Shown here: piece after piece, positions 1 to 8,156 of the stretch
Numbering within the stretch: the first letter of the stretch is position 1
How the letters are laid out: each line of letters opens with the position of its first letter
Assembly (NCBI RefSeq): GCF_017792385.1
Contig: NZ_CP051230.1
Coordinates: forward strand, 1,178,001-1,242,000
DNA length: 64,000 bases
Direction: 5' to 3'
Origin: Hyphomonas sp.
GTDB taxonomy: Bacteria; Pseudomonadota; Alphaproteobacteria; Caulobacterales; Hyphomonadaceae
Position numbers and translations under genes: made by a program
Notes under the pieces: model-generated
Told to the model about the DNA's origin: nothing
Databases searched by the model: none
The model's input: the letters and a program-made list of their open reading frames with translations, nothing else

Positions 1-195
1 AACCCGCGTGAAGTCGAAGCTCTCAATATCATGGCATTTCAGGGTACGGTCGCCATAAGACACTTCCTTGCCAATGGACCGGCGGGACGCCACCGCAAAC
101 ACCTCATCGGCTGGGAACATGCGTTCCTCCAGAATGTTCAGAAGTTCGCGCCCGACATTTCCGGTTGCACCAACAACTGCGATCCGAGTGGCCAT
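1..195 (-). CDS. asd: Aspartate-semialdehyde dehydrogenase, N-terminal part (cut by window edge)
   Basis: The first 65 residues of Asd can be read on the minus strand; the rest lies beyond the left edge. The enzyme reduces aspartyl phosphate to aspartate semialdehyde with NADPH, at the branch point for lysine/diaminopimelate, threonine and methionine. The protein opens with MATRIAVVGATGNVGRE, the Rossmann glycine-rich loop typical of Asd, followed by a LLNILEER helix and an ASRRSIGK segment that matches the NADP-binding part of the family. It lies on the same strand as leuB and the other leu genes, but a divergent gene pair sits between them. The 124 bp up to position 320 must hold its promoter. 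Confidence 0.9.
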   Translation of the reverse strand, partial: MATRIAVVGATGNVGRELLNILEERMFPADEVFAVASRRSIGKEVSYGDRTLKCHDIESFDFTRV

Positions 196-319
196 GATAT
201 TCAAGCTCCTGCAAAATGAACCGGGCTTATGGCGCATCTTGGCGCCTTGTTAAAGCCTGTTGCCAATCTGTCGCTGCTAAGGCAGACCGAATCATGGACC
301 AGACAGGGAGCCGCGCATC

Positions 320-691
320 GTGCTTGAGGATGTCATCAATCGATACTTGGCCTGCTACAATGCGCGCGACATTGACGGCATGCTCGATTGTGTGACCCAG
401 GATGTCGTATTTGAAAACATCTCCAATACCGGCCAATCCATGCGGCTGGACGGCAAGGACATGATGCGTCAGGTGGCCGAACTGTCCGGAAACGCCTTCT
501 CGTATCGCCGGCAAAGGCTGGTCAATATTGTCAGCGGCGGCGGCAAGGCCGCTGCGGAAATCGAATTCGAGGGCAAGGCAGCCGTCGATCTGCCCAATGG
601 CGTAAAATCTGGCGAAACCGTCAAGGTGCGCGGCGCAAGCTTTTTCGAGTTCCGGGACGATCTGCTGTGCCGGATCGCGGATTACAGCTAG
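320..691 (+). CDS. NTF2/SnoaL-like small protein
   Basis: This 123-residue protein resembles the NTF2-like (SnoaL) alpha+beta cone-barrel fold. It has an N-terminal helix with the pattern VINRYLACYNARDIDGML, then a strand containing DVVFENIS, and a closing stretch FFEFRDDLLCRIADY. Proteins of this fold bind small hydrophobic ligands or act as isomerases, hydratases or polyketide cyclases; the substrate cannot be told from sequence. The start chosen is GTG; the nearby ATG at 294 is out of frame. It is followed after 4 bases by the DinB-like gene at 696, so the two are probably co-transcribed, and it is divergent from asd. Confidence 0.7.
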   Translation: MLEDVINRYLACYNARDIDGMLDCVTQDVVFENISNTGQSMRLDGKDMMRQVAELSGNAFSYRRQRLVNIVSGGGKAAAEIEFEGKAAVDLPNGVKSGETVKVRGASFFEFRDDLLCRIADYS

Positions 692-695
692 GCGA

Positions 696-1496
696 ATGCA
701 GCAGGCGAACGACTTTCTGGAAGAAACGCGCGCACTGGCGGACGTGATCGCGCCGCTCTCAGATGAAGACTACCTTCAGAAAACGGCGTTCAAGGCCTGG
801 ACCATCGACATGGTGCTGCGCCATTTGCATTTCTGGAACATGGCGGCGCTCCTTTCCGTCACGGATGAATTTGCGTTCGACACGCTCGTCATGGGCCTGA
901 CGGATGCATTGCGTGCCGGTTCCCTGCCCGATCACGAGAAAGCCTATCTGGATGGCCTGTCCGGCCGGGCGCTGCGCGACGCCTGGCTGATCAAGGCTGG
1001 CGAGACAGCAGACGTTTTTGCGGGTATTGATCCGTCCCGCAGGCTGAAATGGGTTGGCCCGAGCATGAGTGCGCGCTCATCCATCACGGCCCGCCTGATG
1101 GAAACCTGGGCGCACGGTCAGGAGGTCTACGACCAGCTCGGCTCTGTTCGCTTGAACAAGGACCGGATCCGGAACATCGTCGTGCTGGGCGTGAACACCT
1201 ATGGCTGGACGTTTTCGAACCGGAAACAGCCGGTGCCGGAACCAATGCCTTACCTGGTACTGACATCGCCCTCGGGTGAAATCTGGACCTATGGGGAAGA
1301 CCAGGCCGACAATCGAATCGAAGGGGCCGCCGAGGAATTCTGCCAGGTGGTCACACAGGTTCGGAATGTAGCGGACACCCGGCTCACCGTTCTGGGCGCG
1401 AATGCCACGTCCTGGATGGAGCAGGCCCAATGTTTCGCCGGCCCGCCGCAACCGCCTCCGGCACCGGGCACGCGCCGTATCCGCGAGCGCTTCTAG
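696..1496 (+). CDS. TIGR03084-type DinB/maleylpyruvate-isomerase-like metal-binding protein
   Basis: The 266-residue protein looks like the TIGR03084 family, a group of proteins with the DinB / mycothiol-dependent maleylpyruvate isomerase N-terminal helical bundle. The N-terminal bundle contains FKAWTIDMVLRHLHFWNM, where the histidines are candidate metal ligands, and a second histidine lies in LMETWAHGQEVYD near residue 140; these would form the His3 metal site of DinB proteins. A C-terminal beta domain follows (residues about 165-240). The tail PPQPPPAPG is low complexity. Substrate is unknown. Its last 4 bases overlap the end of leuB, which is convergent. Confidence 0.7.
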   Translation: MQQANDFLEETRALADVIAPLSDEDYLQKTAFKAWTIDMVLRHLHFWNMAALLSVTDEFAFDTLVMGLTDALRAGSLPDHEKAYLDGLSGRALRDAWLIKAGETADVFAGIDPSRRLKWVGPSMSARSSITARLMETWAHGQEVYDQLGSVRLNKDRIRNIVVLGVNTYGWTFSNRKQPVPEPMPYLVLTSPSGEIWTYGEDQADNRIEGAAEEFCQVVTQVRNVADTRLTVLGANATSWMEQAQCFAGPPQPPPAPGTRRIRERF

Positions 1497-2554
1497 AGTT
1501 CCGCGACGATCGCGTCCGTCATCTGGCTGGTGGAAAGACCGCCACCAAGATCCCGGGTGCGGGCCCCCTTCTCGAGCGCCTTGCCGACGGCAGCGAACAA
1601 CGCGTCAGCCACTTTCTCACGGCCCAGAGACCAGCGCAGGGCCATTTCCAGCGACAGAATGGCTGCACACGGATTGGCTACACCCTGCCCGGCAATGTCC
1701 GGCGCCGAACCGTGCACCGGTTCATACAGGCCAGGCGTGCCTTCCGCGCCCAGAGACGCCGATGGCAGCATCCCAATCGAACCTGTCAGCATGGCCGCTG
1801 CGTCGGACAGGATGTCTCCAAAAAGATTGTCAGCCAGGATCACGTCGAACTGTTTCGGCGCGCGCACCAGTTCCATCGCGCACGCATCTGCGTACATATG
1901 GCTGAGATCAACACCGGCGCCCAGTTCAGCATGTGCCAAGGTGACTTCCTGTCGCCAGAACAGGCCGGATTCCATGACATTGGACTTCTCGACCGAACAG
2001 ACCCGTCCGGACCGGCCCCGGGCAATATCGAACGCAACGCGGGTAACGCGCTCGATCTCGGGATGGGTATAGATCGCCGTGTCGTACCCCCGGCGCAAAC
2101 CACCCTTCTCATCAATGCCCCGCGGTGTTCCAAAATAGACGCCACCTGTCAGCTCCCGGACAATCATGATGTCCAGACCTTCGACGAACTCCGGCTTCAG
2201 GCTGGACGCGCTGACCAGCGCCGGGAAGCAGAAGGCGGGACGGAGATTGGCGAAGACATCCAGCCCCTTGCGCAATGCCAGCAGACCTGCTTCCGGCCGC
2301 TTGTCCCGCGCCGCGTCCGTCCATTTCGGGCCGCCAACTGCGCCCAGCAGGACAGCATCGGATTTGCGCGCCTGCTCCAGCGTGTCGTCGGTCAGCGGAG
2401 TGCCGTGCGCGTCAAACGAGGCGCCCCCGACAAGACCGGTCTCGAGGTGCAGGTCCGGTACAAGGACGTCCACGAGACGCCGGACTTCTGCAATGACTTC
2501 CGGTCCGATGCCATCTCCGGGCAACAGCAAGAGGGTCTGTTTCACAGGGGGCAC
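1493..2554 (-). CDS. leuB: 3-isopropylmalate dehydrogenase
   Basis: LeuB oxidises and decarboxylates 3-isopropylmalate to 2-ketoisocaproate with NAD, the third step of leucine synthesis, in the cytoplasm. The 353-residue protein has the normal family length. It begins with LLLLPGDGIGPEV, and has the GAVGGPKW loop, the ELTGGVYFG motif and the metal-binding DNLFGDILSDAAA segment, which is the isocitrate/isopropylmalate dehydrogenase signature. It is the most downstream of the leu genes on this strand; leuD and leuC lie upstream with cysK, a VOC gene and small lipoprotein genes between. The stop overlaps the convergent gene at 696-1496 by 4 bases. Confidence 0.97.
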   Translation of the reverse strand: MPPVKQTLLLLPGDGIGPEVIAEVRRLVDVLVPDLHLETGLVGGASFDAHGTPLTDDTLEQARKSDAVLLGAVGGPKWTDAARDKRPEAGLLALRKGLDVFANLRPAFCFPALVSASSLKPEFVEGLDIMIVRELTGGVYFGTPRGIDEKGGLRRGYDTAIYTHPEIERVTRVAFDIARGRSGRVCSVEKSNVMESGLFWRQEVTLAHAELGAGVDLSHMYADACAMELVRAPKQFDVILADNLFGDILSDAAAMLTGSIGMLPSASLGAEGTPGLYEPVHGSAPDIAGQGVANPCAAILSLEMALRWSLGREKVADALFAAVGKALEKGARTRDLGGGLSTSQMTDAIVAEL

Positions 2555-2624
2555 TCCACTTAATTCTGGTGGTATCTGGTATTGCGACGTCTAGTACCGA
2601 AACGGCCTAAATGCCGCAAGCAGG

Positions 2625-2897
2625 CTACATTCGGGGATCACGGCCCGAAGGTGTGTAGCGGCTGTCGATCTTTTCCTTGAACTCTTTTGCCTGTTCCTTG
2701 TTGCGCTCGTCAATTTCTGCCCACGTAGCCTTGTTGTTGCAAATGCGCTTCGGCAGCATCGACCCAAATTCCTTGATGGAGCGGCACTCCTTCTTCGCAC
2801 CCTCTTCCAGCGACATTTCCGTACTGGCGGGCGTACTTGTACAGGCTGAAACCGAAAACAGCATTCCGGCGATAATGGCAGGCATAGCCAGCTTCAT
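2625..2897 (-). CDS. Small lipoprotein with conserved cysteine/CNNKATW motif (copy 2)
   Basis: A 90-residue exported protein. The N-terminus is a lipoprotein signal ending in FSVSAC (Cys19), so the mature protein should be lipidated. After it comes a segment with KECRSIKEFGSMLPKRICNN followed by KATWAEID and a charged helix. The pattern Cys - about 12 residues with G..LP+R - Cys - N..TW is shared with the next gene upstream, and resembles a widespread alphaproteobacterial family of short proteins with a C..GS.LP...C.T..EW signature and no known function. The ATG at 2897 is preferred over the ATG 12 bases upstream because GGAG lies 6 bases before it. It is a tandem paralogue of 3023-3316. Confidence 0.75.
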   Translation of the reverse strand: MKLAMPAIIAGMLFSVSACTSTPASTEMSLEEGAKKECRSIKEFGSMLPKRICNNKATWAEIDERNKEQAKEFKEKIDSRYTPSGRDPRM

Positions 2898-3022
2898 GAG
2901 AAACTCCAAGGCAGGGGGAAAGGTGCTGGAAAACAGGTACGCTGGCTAACAGCCGGGCGCAACGGGTTAGATGGCCTGGCCCTTGCGTCAGATCGGCTCA
3001 GAGTGTCTGAAGCACAAGATTT

Positions 3023-3316
3023 TCATTGTCGGGGACGCGTGGGGATCGAGACCTCCTTGGGTGGAATGGGCAAGTACCGGTCATTCACAGCACGATCAAA
3101 ATTTTCTGCCTGCTCCTTGTTGCGGGCTTCAATTGCGGCCCAAGTTGCCTTGTTATTGCACACACGCTTCGGAAGGATTGTCCCGGATTGCTGAACATTC
3201 CTGCATTCGATCCTGGCCCCCTCTTCAAGGGTCATTTCCTGTCCAGGATGAGAACTTGCACAGGCCGCGCATATGGCAACCAATGCAATGCCGGAGGCGA
3301 TCACGGACAAACGCAT
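3023..3316 (-). CDS. Small lipoprotein with conserved cysteine/CNNKATW motif (copy 1)
   Basis: A 97-residue protein with a lipoprotein signal ending in AICAAC. Its mature part carries EMTLEEGARIECRNV, then GTILPKRVCNNKATWAAIE and a charged helix RNKEQAENF. Over about 57 residues it shares 34 identical positions with the protein encoded at 2625-2897, so the two arose by tandem duplication. The two cysteines of the mature part are conserved and probably form a disulfide (inference). ATG at 3316 is preceded by GGAG at 8 bases; a GTG one codon upstream is also possible. Function unknown. Confidence 0.75.
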   Translation of the reverse strand: MRLSVIASGIALVAICAACASSHPGQEMTLEEGARIECRNVQQSGTILPKRVCNNKATWAAIEARNKEQAENFDRAVNDRYLPIPPKEVSIPTRPRQ

Positions 3317-3376
3317 CACTCTGTCTCCTGCGATATTCGCAATATCAGGATATCACGTCCCAACTTTTGAGGGAAA

Positions 3377-3565
3377 TCAATCGCCCGGCAAGCTGGAGGC
3401 CACACCACGTGTGGCGTCTGCGGCCGGATCAGGTGCCGATTGGTCAGATTCGTCTTCCGGCAGGGTTATGTCGACTTCCGGCTCGAGGCCGAACGGGTCG
3501 GTGTGGCAGGCAGGCAGGCTGCCGAGTGTCGCCATCACCACAACAAGGACGGCATGCCGTCTCAT
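3377..3565 (-). CDS. Short lipoprotein translationally coupled to leuD
   Basis: A 62-residue reading frame that starts inside the leuD stop codon (ATGA overlap, 3562-3565). The N-terminus MRRHAVLVVVMATLGSLPAC is a good lipoprotein signal with Cys20 as the lipidated residue; the mature part is only about 42 residues, acidic and low in complexity (LPEDESDQSAPDPAAD). The overlap with leuD argues for translational coupling. No family is recognised. It could be a cryptic envelope lipoprotein; a spurious frame cannot be fully excluded, but the intact signal and the exact ATGA junction favour a gene. Confidence 0.6.
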   Translation of the reverse strand: MRRHAVLVVVMATLGSLPACHTDPFGLEPEVDITLPEDESDQSAPDPAADATRGVASSLPGD

Positions 3566-4191
3566 GCGGATGTTTCCAGCCATGGCATCGAAACCCGGCG
3601 CCGGGCTTCGAACGCATCGATGTCTCCTTCGGCCATCATGGAAGTGCCGATCTCGTCCAGTCCCGCCATCAGGTTTGCCTTGCGGCCGGCATCCACGTCG
3701 AACTCGAAAACCTCGCCATCCGGCGCAGTCACGGTCTGCGAAGCCAGATCCACCATGAACACATGATTGCTGCCACCGGCCTGCTCGGCCAGTTTCTGGC
3801 AGGCATCGACCGGAAGTCTTACGGGAAGAATGCCGTTCTTGTAGCAATTGTTGTGGAAGATGTCGGCAAAGCTGGGCGCGATCACGCAGGTAATGCCCTG
3901 GTCCAGAAGCGCCCAGGGCGCATGCTCGCGCGAGGATCCGCACCCGAAATTCTCGCCGGCAATCAGAATGCTCGCCTTGGCATATTCCGGCCGGTTCAGC
4001 ACGAAATCAGGGTTTGGAGAGCCATCGGAGCGCGTTTTCAGCTCGTGGAACAAACCTTTTGAAAGTCCGGTCCGTTCGGTGGTCTTCAGGAATTGCTTCG
4101 GAATGATCATGTCGGTGTCGACATTCGACATCGGCTTGCCCTTCTCCAGAAGGGGCGCAGCGGTTCCGGTGAGTTGCGTGAAGGCTTTCAT
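3562..4191 (-). CDS. leuD: 3-isopropylmalate dehydratase small subunit
   Basis: LeuD pairs with LeuC to isomerise 2-isopropylmalate to 3-isopropylmalate through isopropylmaleate, in leucine synthesis. The start at 4191 gives MKAFTQLTGTAAPL and 209 residues, the usual size; upstream in-frame extension to 4308 is discarded. Visible motifs are NVDTDMIIPKQFLK, the substrate-binding loop, and FGCGSSREHAPWAL, the swivelling-domain signature. The gene is 10 bases after the VOC gene and overlaps a short lipoprotein gene by 4 bases, so it is part of one transcript. Confidence 0.96.
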   Translation of the reverse strand: MKAFTQLTGTAAPLLEKGKPMSNVDTDMIIPKQFLKTTERTGLSKGLFHELKTRSDGSPNPDFVLNRPEYAKASILIAGENFGCGSSREHAPWALLDQGITCVIAPSFADIFHNNCYKNGILPVRLPVDACQKLAEQAGGSNHVFMVDLASQTVTAPDGEVFEFDVDAGRKANLMAGLDEIGTSMMAEGDIDAFEARRRVSMPWLETSA

Positions 4192-4201
4192 GAAGCGTGT
4201 C

Positions 4202-5044
4202 CTAGCGTGAAGAATGCGCGATGAACAGGGTCGGCACGCCCAGCGTGCCATCGCGCACGGTAAAGACGGTAGAGCCTGGCTTGCGGCCCGTGCGCTGTTC
4301 GGAAACATCGAAGCCCGCTTCGGTCAGGCGCGCATGGGCGGCTGCAAGATCATCGACCTCCCAGGTCAGGCCCCAGATCGTATCGTGGGCAGAGGGATCA
4401 TGGGTTTCGTCAAGCCGGTGGATTACTTCGAAGGTCAGGCCGCCGGTCCGGAAGAACAGGAAACGCGTTTTCCATTCCTCACGGGTCCGGTCGAGCGCAA
4501 GGTCCAATCCCAACCGCGCGCCATAAAGGCCGAGCGCCCTGTCCGGGTTTGGCGTGTTGATGACAATATGGTCGAGAGATTTGGCGCTGGCTGCTGGCGC
4601 ATCAGCCAAAGGCAATGATGCCTCCGGACTGACAATGAATGTCTTCACGCCAGCCGTCTGAACATCCGAACACCGAAATCGCGACCATTTCCGTGTTTTT
4701 CCGTCGATTTCGCTCGTGCTCGCGCCTTCCACCACCTCCTCCGGCATCAGGCCACGGCGCGTCAGCTTGTGATGGGCCGTGGCAATATCGTCAGTGCCGA
4801 AGGCAAGGCTCTTCAGGCCCGGCCCCTCATCCGTGATGATCTCGCGGAGGCGGTCGGCGACGGCCCCTTCGCCATCCGGCGCCATCAATTCCAGAGACGT
4901 ATTGTGCAGGCGAAACAGCGATGTTGCGGCCCCTCCGGAGGATGCGCGCCAGTCTGCCGGACGTCCAAGCAGGCGCTCGTAAATGGCTGTGCCCGTCGCG
5001 ATGTCGGGACAGATCAACACGAAATGGTCGAGACCGGTGATCAT
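4202..5044 (-). CDS. VOC (glyoxalase-like) family protein, two-domain
   Basis: A 280-residue protein with two vicinal-oxygen-chelate modules. The first begins MITGLDHFVLICPDIATG and the second near residue 152 with LDHIVINTPNPDRALGLYG; both have the histidine of the beta1 strand that often binds metal. Sequences such as LAFGTDDIATAHHKLTRRG in repeat one and LTWEVDDLAAAHARLTEAG in repeat two are matching structural elements, which shows the internal duplication. Members act as dioxygenases, glyoxalases or lyases; the substrate here is not known. It sits between cysK (6 bases upstream) and leuD (10 bases downstream), suggesting co-transcription rather than a proven role in leucine synthesis. 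Confidence 0.8.
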   Translation of the reverse strand: MITGLDHFVLICPDIATGTAIYERLLGRPADWRASSGGAATSLFRLHNTSLELMAPDGEGAVADRLREIITDEGPGLKSLAFGTDDIATAHHKLTRRGLMPEEVVEGASTSEIDGKTRKWSRFRCSDVQTAGVKTFIVSPEASLPLADAPAASAKSLDHIVINTPNPDRALGLYGARLGLDLALDRTREEWKTRFLFFRTGGLTFEVIHRLDETHDPSAHDTIWGLTWEVDDLAAAHARLTEAGFDVSEQRTGRKPGSTVFTVRDGTLGVPTLFIAHSSR

Positions 5045-5050
5045 ATGCGA

Positions 5051-6034
5051 CTAAAGACCCTCGAACAGGGCCGTCGAGACATAGCGCTCGGCAAAGCTTG
5101 GCAGGATCACGACGAGCGTTTTTCCGGCCATCTCATCCCGTGTCCCGACCTTCACCGCCGCCGCAGCCGCCGCTCCGGAAGAAATGCCGCCCGGAATACC
5201 TTCGAGCCGCGCAAGCTTGCGCGCCGTCTCGAAGGATTCCTCATTCGAGACTTTCACCACTTCATCGATCAGGCTTGTGTCGGCATTTGCCGGGACGAAG
5301 CCGGCACCGATGCCCTGGATCATGTGCGGTCCAGGCTCGCCGCCAGACAGGACCGGGCTGCCTTCCGGCTCGATCGCCATCATCTTCAGGCCCGGCTTGC
5401 GAGCCTTCAGCACGCGGCCACAGCCGGTGAATGTGCCGCCGGTGCCGATGCCGGACAGAACGGCATCCACCGCGCCATCCGTGTCCGCCCAGATTTCCTC
5501 TGCCGTGGTTTTCTCGTGGATTTCCGGATTGGCCGGATTGTCGAACTGGCTGGGCATCACAGCGCCGGGTGTTTCGGACAGAATTTCCTGCGCTTTGGAA
5601 ATGGCACCCCCCATCCCCTTTTCCTTGGGTGTCAGCACGAGTTCGGCGCCCAGATAGGCCAGCATCTTGCGGCGCTCGATCGACATGGATTCCGGCATGG
5701 TCAGGATCAGGCGATACCCCCGGCTGGCCGCCGCGAAGGCGAGGCCGATGCCGGTATTTCCGGACGTCGGCTCGACCAGAACACCGCCCGGCGCCAGCTT
5801 GCCGCTGGCTTCCAACTGCAGCACCATGTTCAGGGCGATCCGGTCCTTCACGCTCGCCAGCGGATTGAAGAATTCACACTTGAACAGCAGGTTTGCCTTG
5901 ATGCCTTCAGCCTCGGCGAATTTCGGCGCAGCCACCAGCGGCGTCGAGCCAACGGTTTCCAGGATCGAGGCATAGGTCCGCCCGCGCGGGCCATCCAGTT
6001 TGACGTTTCCGGGCAATGTGACGGTCTTGCTCAT
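5051..6034 (-). CDS. cysK: Cysteine synthase A (O-acetylserine sulfhydrylase)
   Basis: CysK is a PLP enzyme that makes cysteine from O-acetylserine and sulfide. The 327-residue protein has the lysine that binds PLP in NPLASVKDRIALNM, the TSGNTGIGLA substrate loop and the GIGTGGTFTG phosphate loop. ATG at 6034 is chosen because GAGGGAG precedes it and it matches family length; longer in-frame starts run into leuC. The N-terminus has a family-typical ETVGSTPLV motif after a 30-residue lead. It lies 76 bases downstream of leuC and 6 bases upstream of the VOC gene, so a sulfur gene is embedded in the leucine cluster. Confidence 0.95.
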   Translation of the reverse strand: MSKTVTLPGNVKLDGPRGRTYASILETVGSTPLVAAPKFAEAEGIKANLLFKCEFFNPLASVKDRIALNMVLQLEASGKLAPGGVLVEPTSGNTGIGLAFAAASRGYRLILTMPESMSIERRKMLAYLGAELVLTPKEKGMGGAISKAQEILSETPGAVMPSQFDNPANPEIHEKTTAEEIWADTDGAVDAVLSGIGTGGTFTGCGRVLKARKPGLKMMAIEPEGSPVLSGGEPGPHMIQGIGAGFVPANADTSLIDEVVKVSNEESFETARKLARLEGIPGGISSGAAAAAAVKVGTRDEMAGKTLVVILPSFAERYVSTALFEGL

Positions 6035-6110
6035 GGATTTTCTCCCTCGGCGTTTGAGTGTGTGGCGGACTATCCGTGCTTGCCTCGACAGACGCAACTG
6101 AAGGATCGGT

Positions 6111-7505
6111 TTAGCCAATCACACCCTGGATCGCCGCGCGCGCTGCCAGTGTCGGGCTCATCAGATGGGTGCGGCCATCGCGGCCCTGGCGGCCTTCGAA
6201 GTTCCGGTTGGACGTCGAGGCGCAGCGCTCGCCCGGCGCCAGCGTGTCCGGGTTCATGCCAAGGCACATGGAACAGCCCGGCTCGCGCCATTCAAATCCG
6301 GCTTCGATGAAAATCTGGTCCAGTCCTTCAGATTCCGCCTGCGCGCGGACGAGGCCTGACCCCGGCACGACCATGGCACGCACGCCATCGGCCACCTTGT
6401 TTCCCCTGGCCACTTCGGCCGCCGCCCGCAGGTCTTCAATCCGGCTGTTCGTGCACGAGCCGATGAAAACGCGTTGCACGGGCGTGCCCTTTATCGGCGT
6501 GCCCCCTTCCAGCCCCATATAGGCCAGCGCGCGTTCGCAGGCTGCGGCCTTGACCGGGTCACTGAAATCCTCCGGCTTCGGAATGATGCCCGAGAGCGGA
6601 ATGGCCTGTTCCGGGCTGGTGCCCCAGGTCAGGGTCGGCTCCACCCCCTCGGCCTTTATGTGCACCACCGTGTCGAACACGGCATCCTCGTCGGAGAAAA
6701 GCGTCGTCCAGTAGGATTTCGCGACATCCCACGCCCCGCCCTTCGGGGCAGCCGGACGGCCTTTCATATAGTCGAACGTCGTCTCGTCCGGCGCGACCAG
6801 TCCGGCCCGCGCCCCGCCTTCGATGGAAAGATTGCACAGTGTCATGCGTCCTTCCATGGAGAGATTGCGGATCGCTTCGCCGCGATACTCCATGACATAG
6901 CCCGTGCCGCCGGCCGTGCCGATGACGGAGATGATGTGCAGGGCAAGGTCCTTCGCGGTCACGCCGTGTTGCAACGTTCCGGACACGTCAATCGCCATGT
7001 TCTTCGATTTCTTCGCCCGCAGCGTCTGCGTGGCTAGCACATGCTCGACCTCCGAGGTGCCAATGCCATGCGCCAGCGCGCCGAAGGCACCATGTGTTGA
7101 GGTGTGGCTGTCGCCGCACACAATTGTCATGCCGGGCTGGGTCCGCCCCTGCTCCGGGCCAACAACATGAACGATCCCGTTGCGGATATCGCCCATGGGG
7201 AAAAACTCGATCTCGTGCTGGGCCACGTTCCGGGTCAGCGTTTCCAGTTGATTGCGCGCATCCGGGTCCGTTACCCCTGCCAGGCCCGCCGCCTGGTTTT
7301 CGGTCGGTGTATTATGATCTGCCACGGCGAGCGTCAGATCCCGACGGCGTACACCCCGCCCGGCCGCCTTCAGCCCGGCAAAGGCCTGGGGCGTCGTCAC
7401 TTCATGGATCAGGTGCAGATCGATGTAGAGCAGGCTCTCGCCGCTCTCGTCGGTATGAACGACATGCGCGTCCCAGATCTTGTCGTAAAGTGTCTTGCCA
7501 GCCAT
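6111..7505 (-). CDS. leuC: 3-isopropylmalate dehydratase large subunit
   Basis: LeuC is the aconitase-like catalytic subunit that holds the 4Fe-4S cluster and works with LeuD. The 464-residue protein has family length. Cluster cysteines are visible in VFIGSCTNSRIEDLR and in PGCSMCLGMNPD; the substrate-side motifs VCGDSHTSTHGAFGALA and LDLHL-like LLYIDLHLIHEVT are present. Start ATG 7505 is preceded by AGGAAGAGG. The SecD-head lipoprotein gene lies 60 bases upstream on the same strand and could share its promoter. Confidence 0.97.
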   Translation of the reverse strand: MAGKTLYDKIWDAHVVHTDESGESLLYIDLHLIHEVTTPQAFAGLKAAGRGVRRRDLTLAVADHNTPTENQAAGLAGVTDPDARNQLETLTRNVAQHEIEFFPMGDIRNGIVHVVGPEQGRTQPGMTIVCGDSHTSTHGAFGALAHGIGTSEVEHVLATQTLRAKKSKNMAIDVSGTLQHGVTAKDLALHIISVIGTAGGTGYVMEYRGEAIRNLSMEGRMTLCNLSIEGGARAGLVAPDETTFDYMKGRPAAPKGGAWDVAKSYWTTLFSDEDAVFDTVVHIKAEGVEPTLTWGTSPEQAIPLSGIIPKPEDFSDPVKAAACERALAYMGLEGGTPIKGTPVQRVFIGSCTNSRIEDLRAAAEVARGNKVADGVRAMVVPGSGLVRAQAESEGLDQIFIEAGFEWREPGCSMCLGMNPDTLAPGERCASTSNRNFEGRQGRDGRTHLMSPTLAARAAIQGVIG

Positions 7506-7565
7506 GGGGCCTCTTCCTGTGATGTCGCGGCGCACCATAACGGCGCCCGCCCGGCTGGAAAGGGG

Positions 7566-8000
7566 TCAATTGGCGGCAGGCGACTCTTGATCACAGGCGG
7601 GAGACAGGCGCAGCGCCAAGGCTTCCAGCTCGGACATCTCGAAATCGCCGGAGACGAGGATCTCGCCATCCGTGATCCGTTCCAGCACTCTGGGAGACAT
7701 GAGGGTTTCATCATCCACCCGCAAGGGGACCACATCTCCCATATGCTCTCGCGTTATGTCGGCCAGCTGCGCGGCGCCCACATCATCCAGACGGATCGAC
7801 AGGGCCGGCCTTCCGGCCGCATCCGTGACCGCAGACGCTTCCAGCCGATAGGGTTTGAACCGCGTGTCGCCAATCGAGAGAATGCCCTGCATCACATCCG
7901 GCGGCCGACAGGCCGGGACACGGATCTGCAACGTCTCTTCAGCGGGCTTGCAGGCCACCAGCATGATCAGCGCCGCCAGCGTGGATAACAGGGACCTCAT
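7566..8000 (-). CDS. Lipoprotein with SecD periplasmic head-like domain
   Basis: A 144-residue protein starting MRSLLSTLAALIMLVACKPA, with Cys17 as predicted lipidation site. The C-terminal 70 residues (DDVGAAQLADITREHMGDVV, then a strand with VDDETLMSPRVLERI, GEILVSGDFEMSELEALALRL) closely follow the P1 head region of SecD, which has the order ...A.FA.LT.EN.G..L...LDG.V.S.PV...I..G...ISG.F...EA..LA..L. A free-standing lipoprotein with this module has no established role; it may be a relic or a paralogous chaperone-like domain (inference). It lies downstream of rplS behind a terminator and upstream of leuC. Confidence 0.65.
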   Translation of the reverse strand: MRSLLSTLAALIMLVACKPAEETLQIRVPACRPPDVMQGILSIGDTRFKPYRLEASAVTDAAGRPALSIRLDDVGAAQLADITREHMGDVVPLRVDDETLMSPRVLERITDGEILVSGDFEMSELEALALRLSPACDQESPAAN

Positions 8001-8090
8001 TCCGCCATCCTGCCACAAATACTGCAGCTGCCAACCTGTCAGGCTGTTGCCCCACCTGCAGCCACGTCTCAGCGGCCAGCCGGAGCGCCC

Positions 8091-8124
8091 CAAAAGAAAA
8101 CGCCCCTGCCAGTTGGCGGGGGCG
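8091..8124 (-). terminator. Intrinsic terminator after rplS
   Basis: Arms 8101-8111 and 8114-8124 form an 11-bp GC-rich stem with one G-T pair; the short loop implies the inner pairs open. Read on the minus strand it is followed by TTTTCTTTTG (8100-8091). It ends the trmD-rplS transcript before the SecD-head lipoprotein gene. Confidence 0.85.
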
Positions 8125-8156
8125 CTTTACTATCAGTCAGCCAAGAGCCGAGAAAC

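Noticed and set aside
1430..2563. 377-codon plus-strand frame opposite leuB
   Set aside because: It is antisense to a clear leuB with all family motifs; the frame is open because of GC bias.
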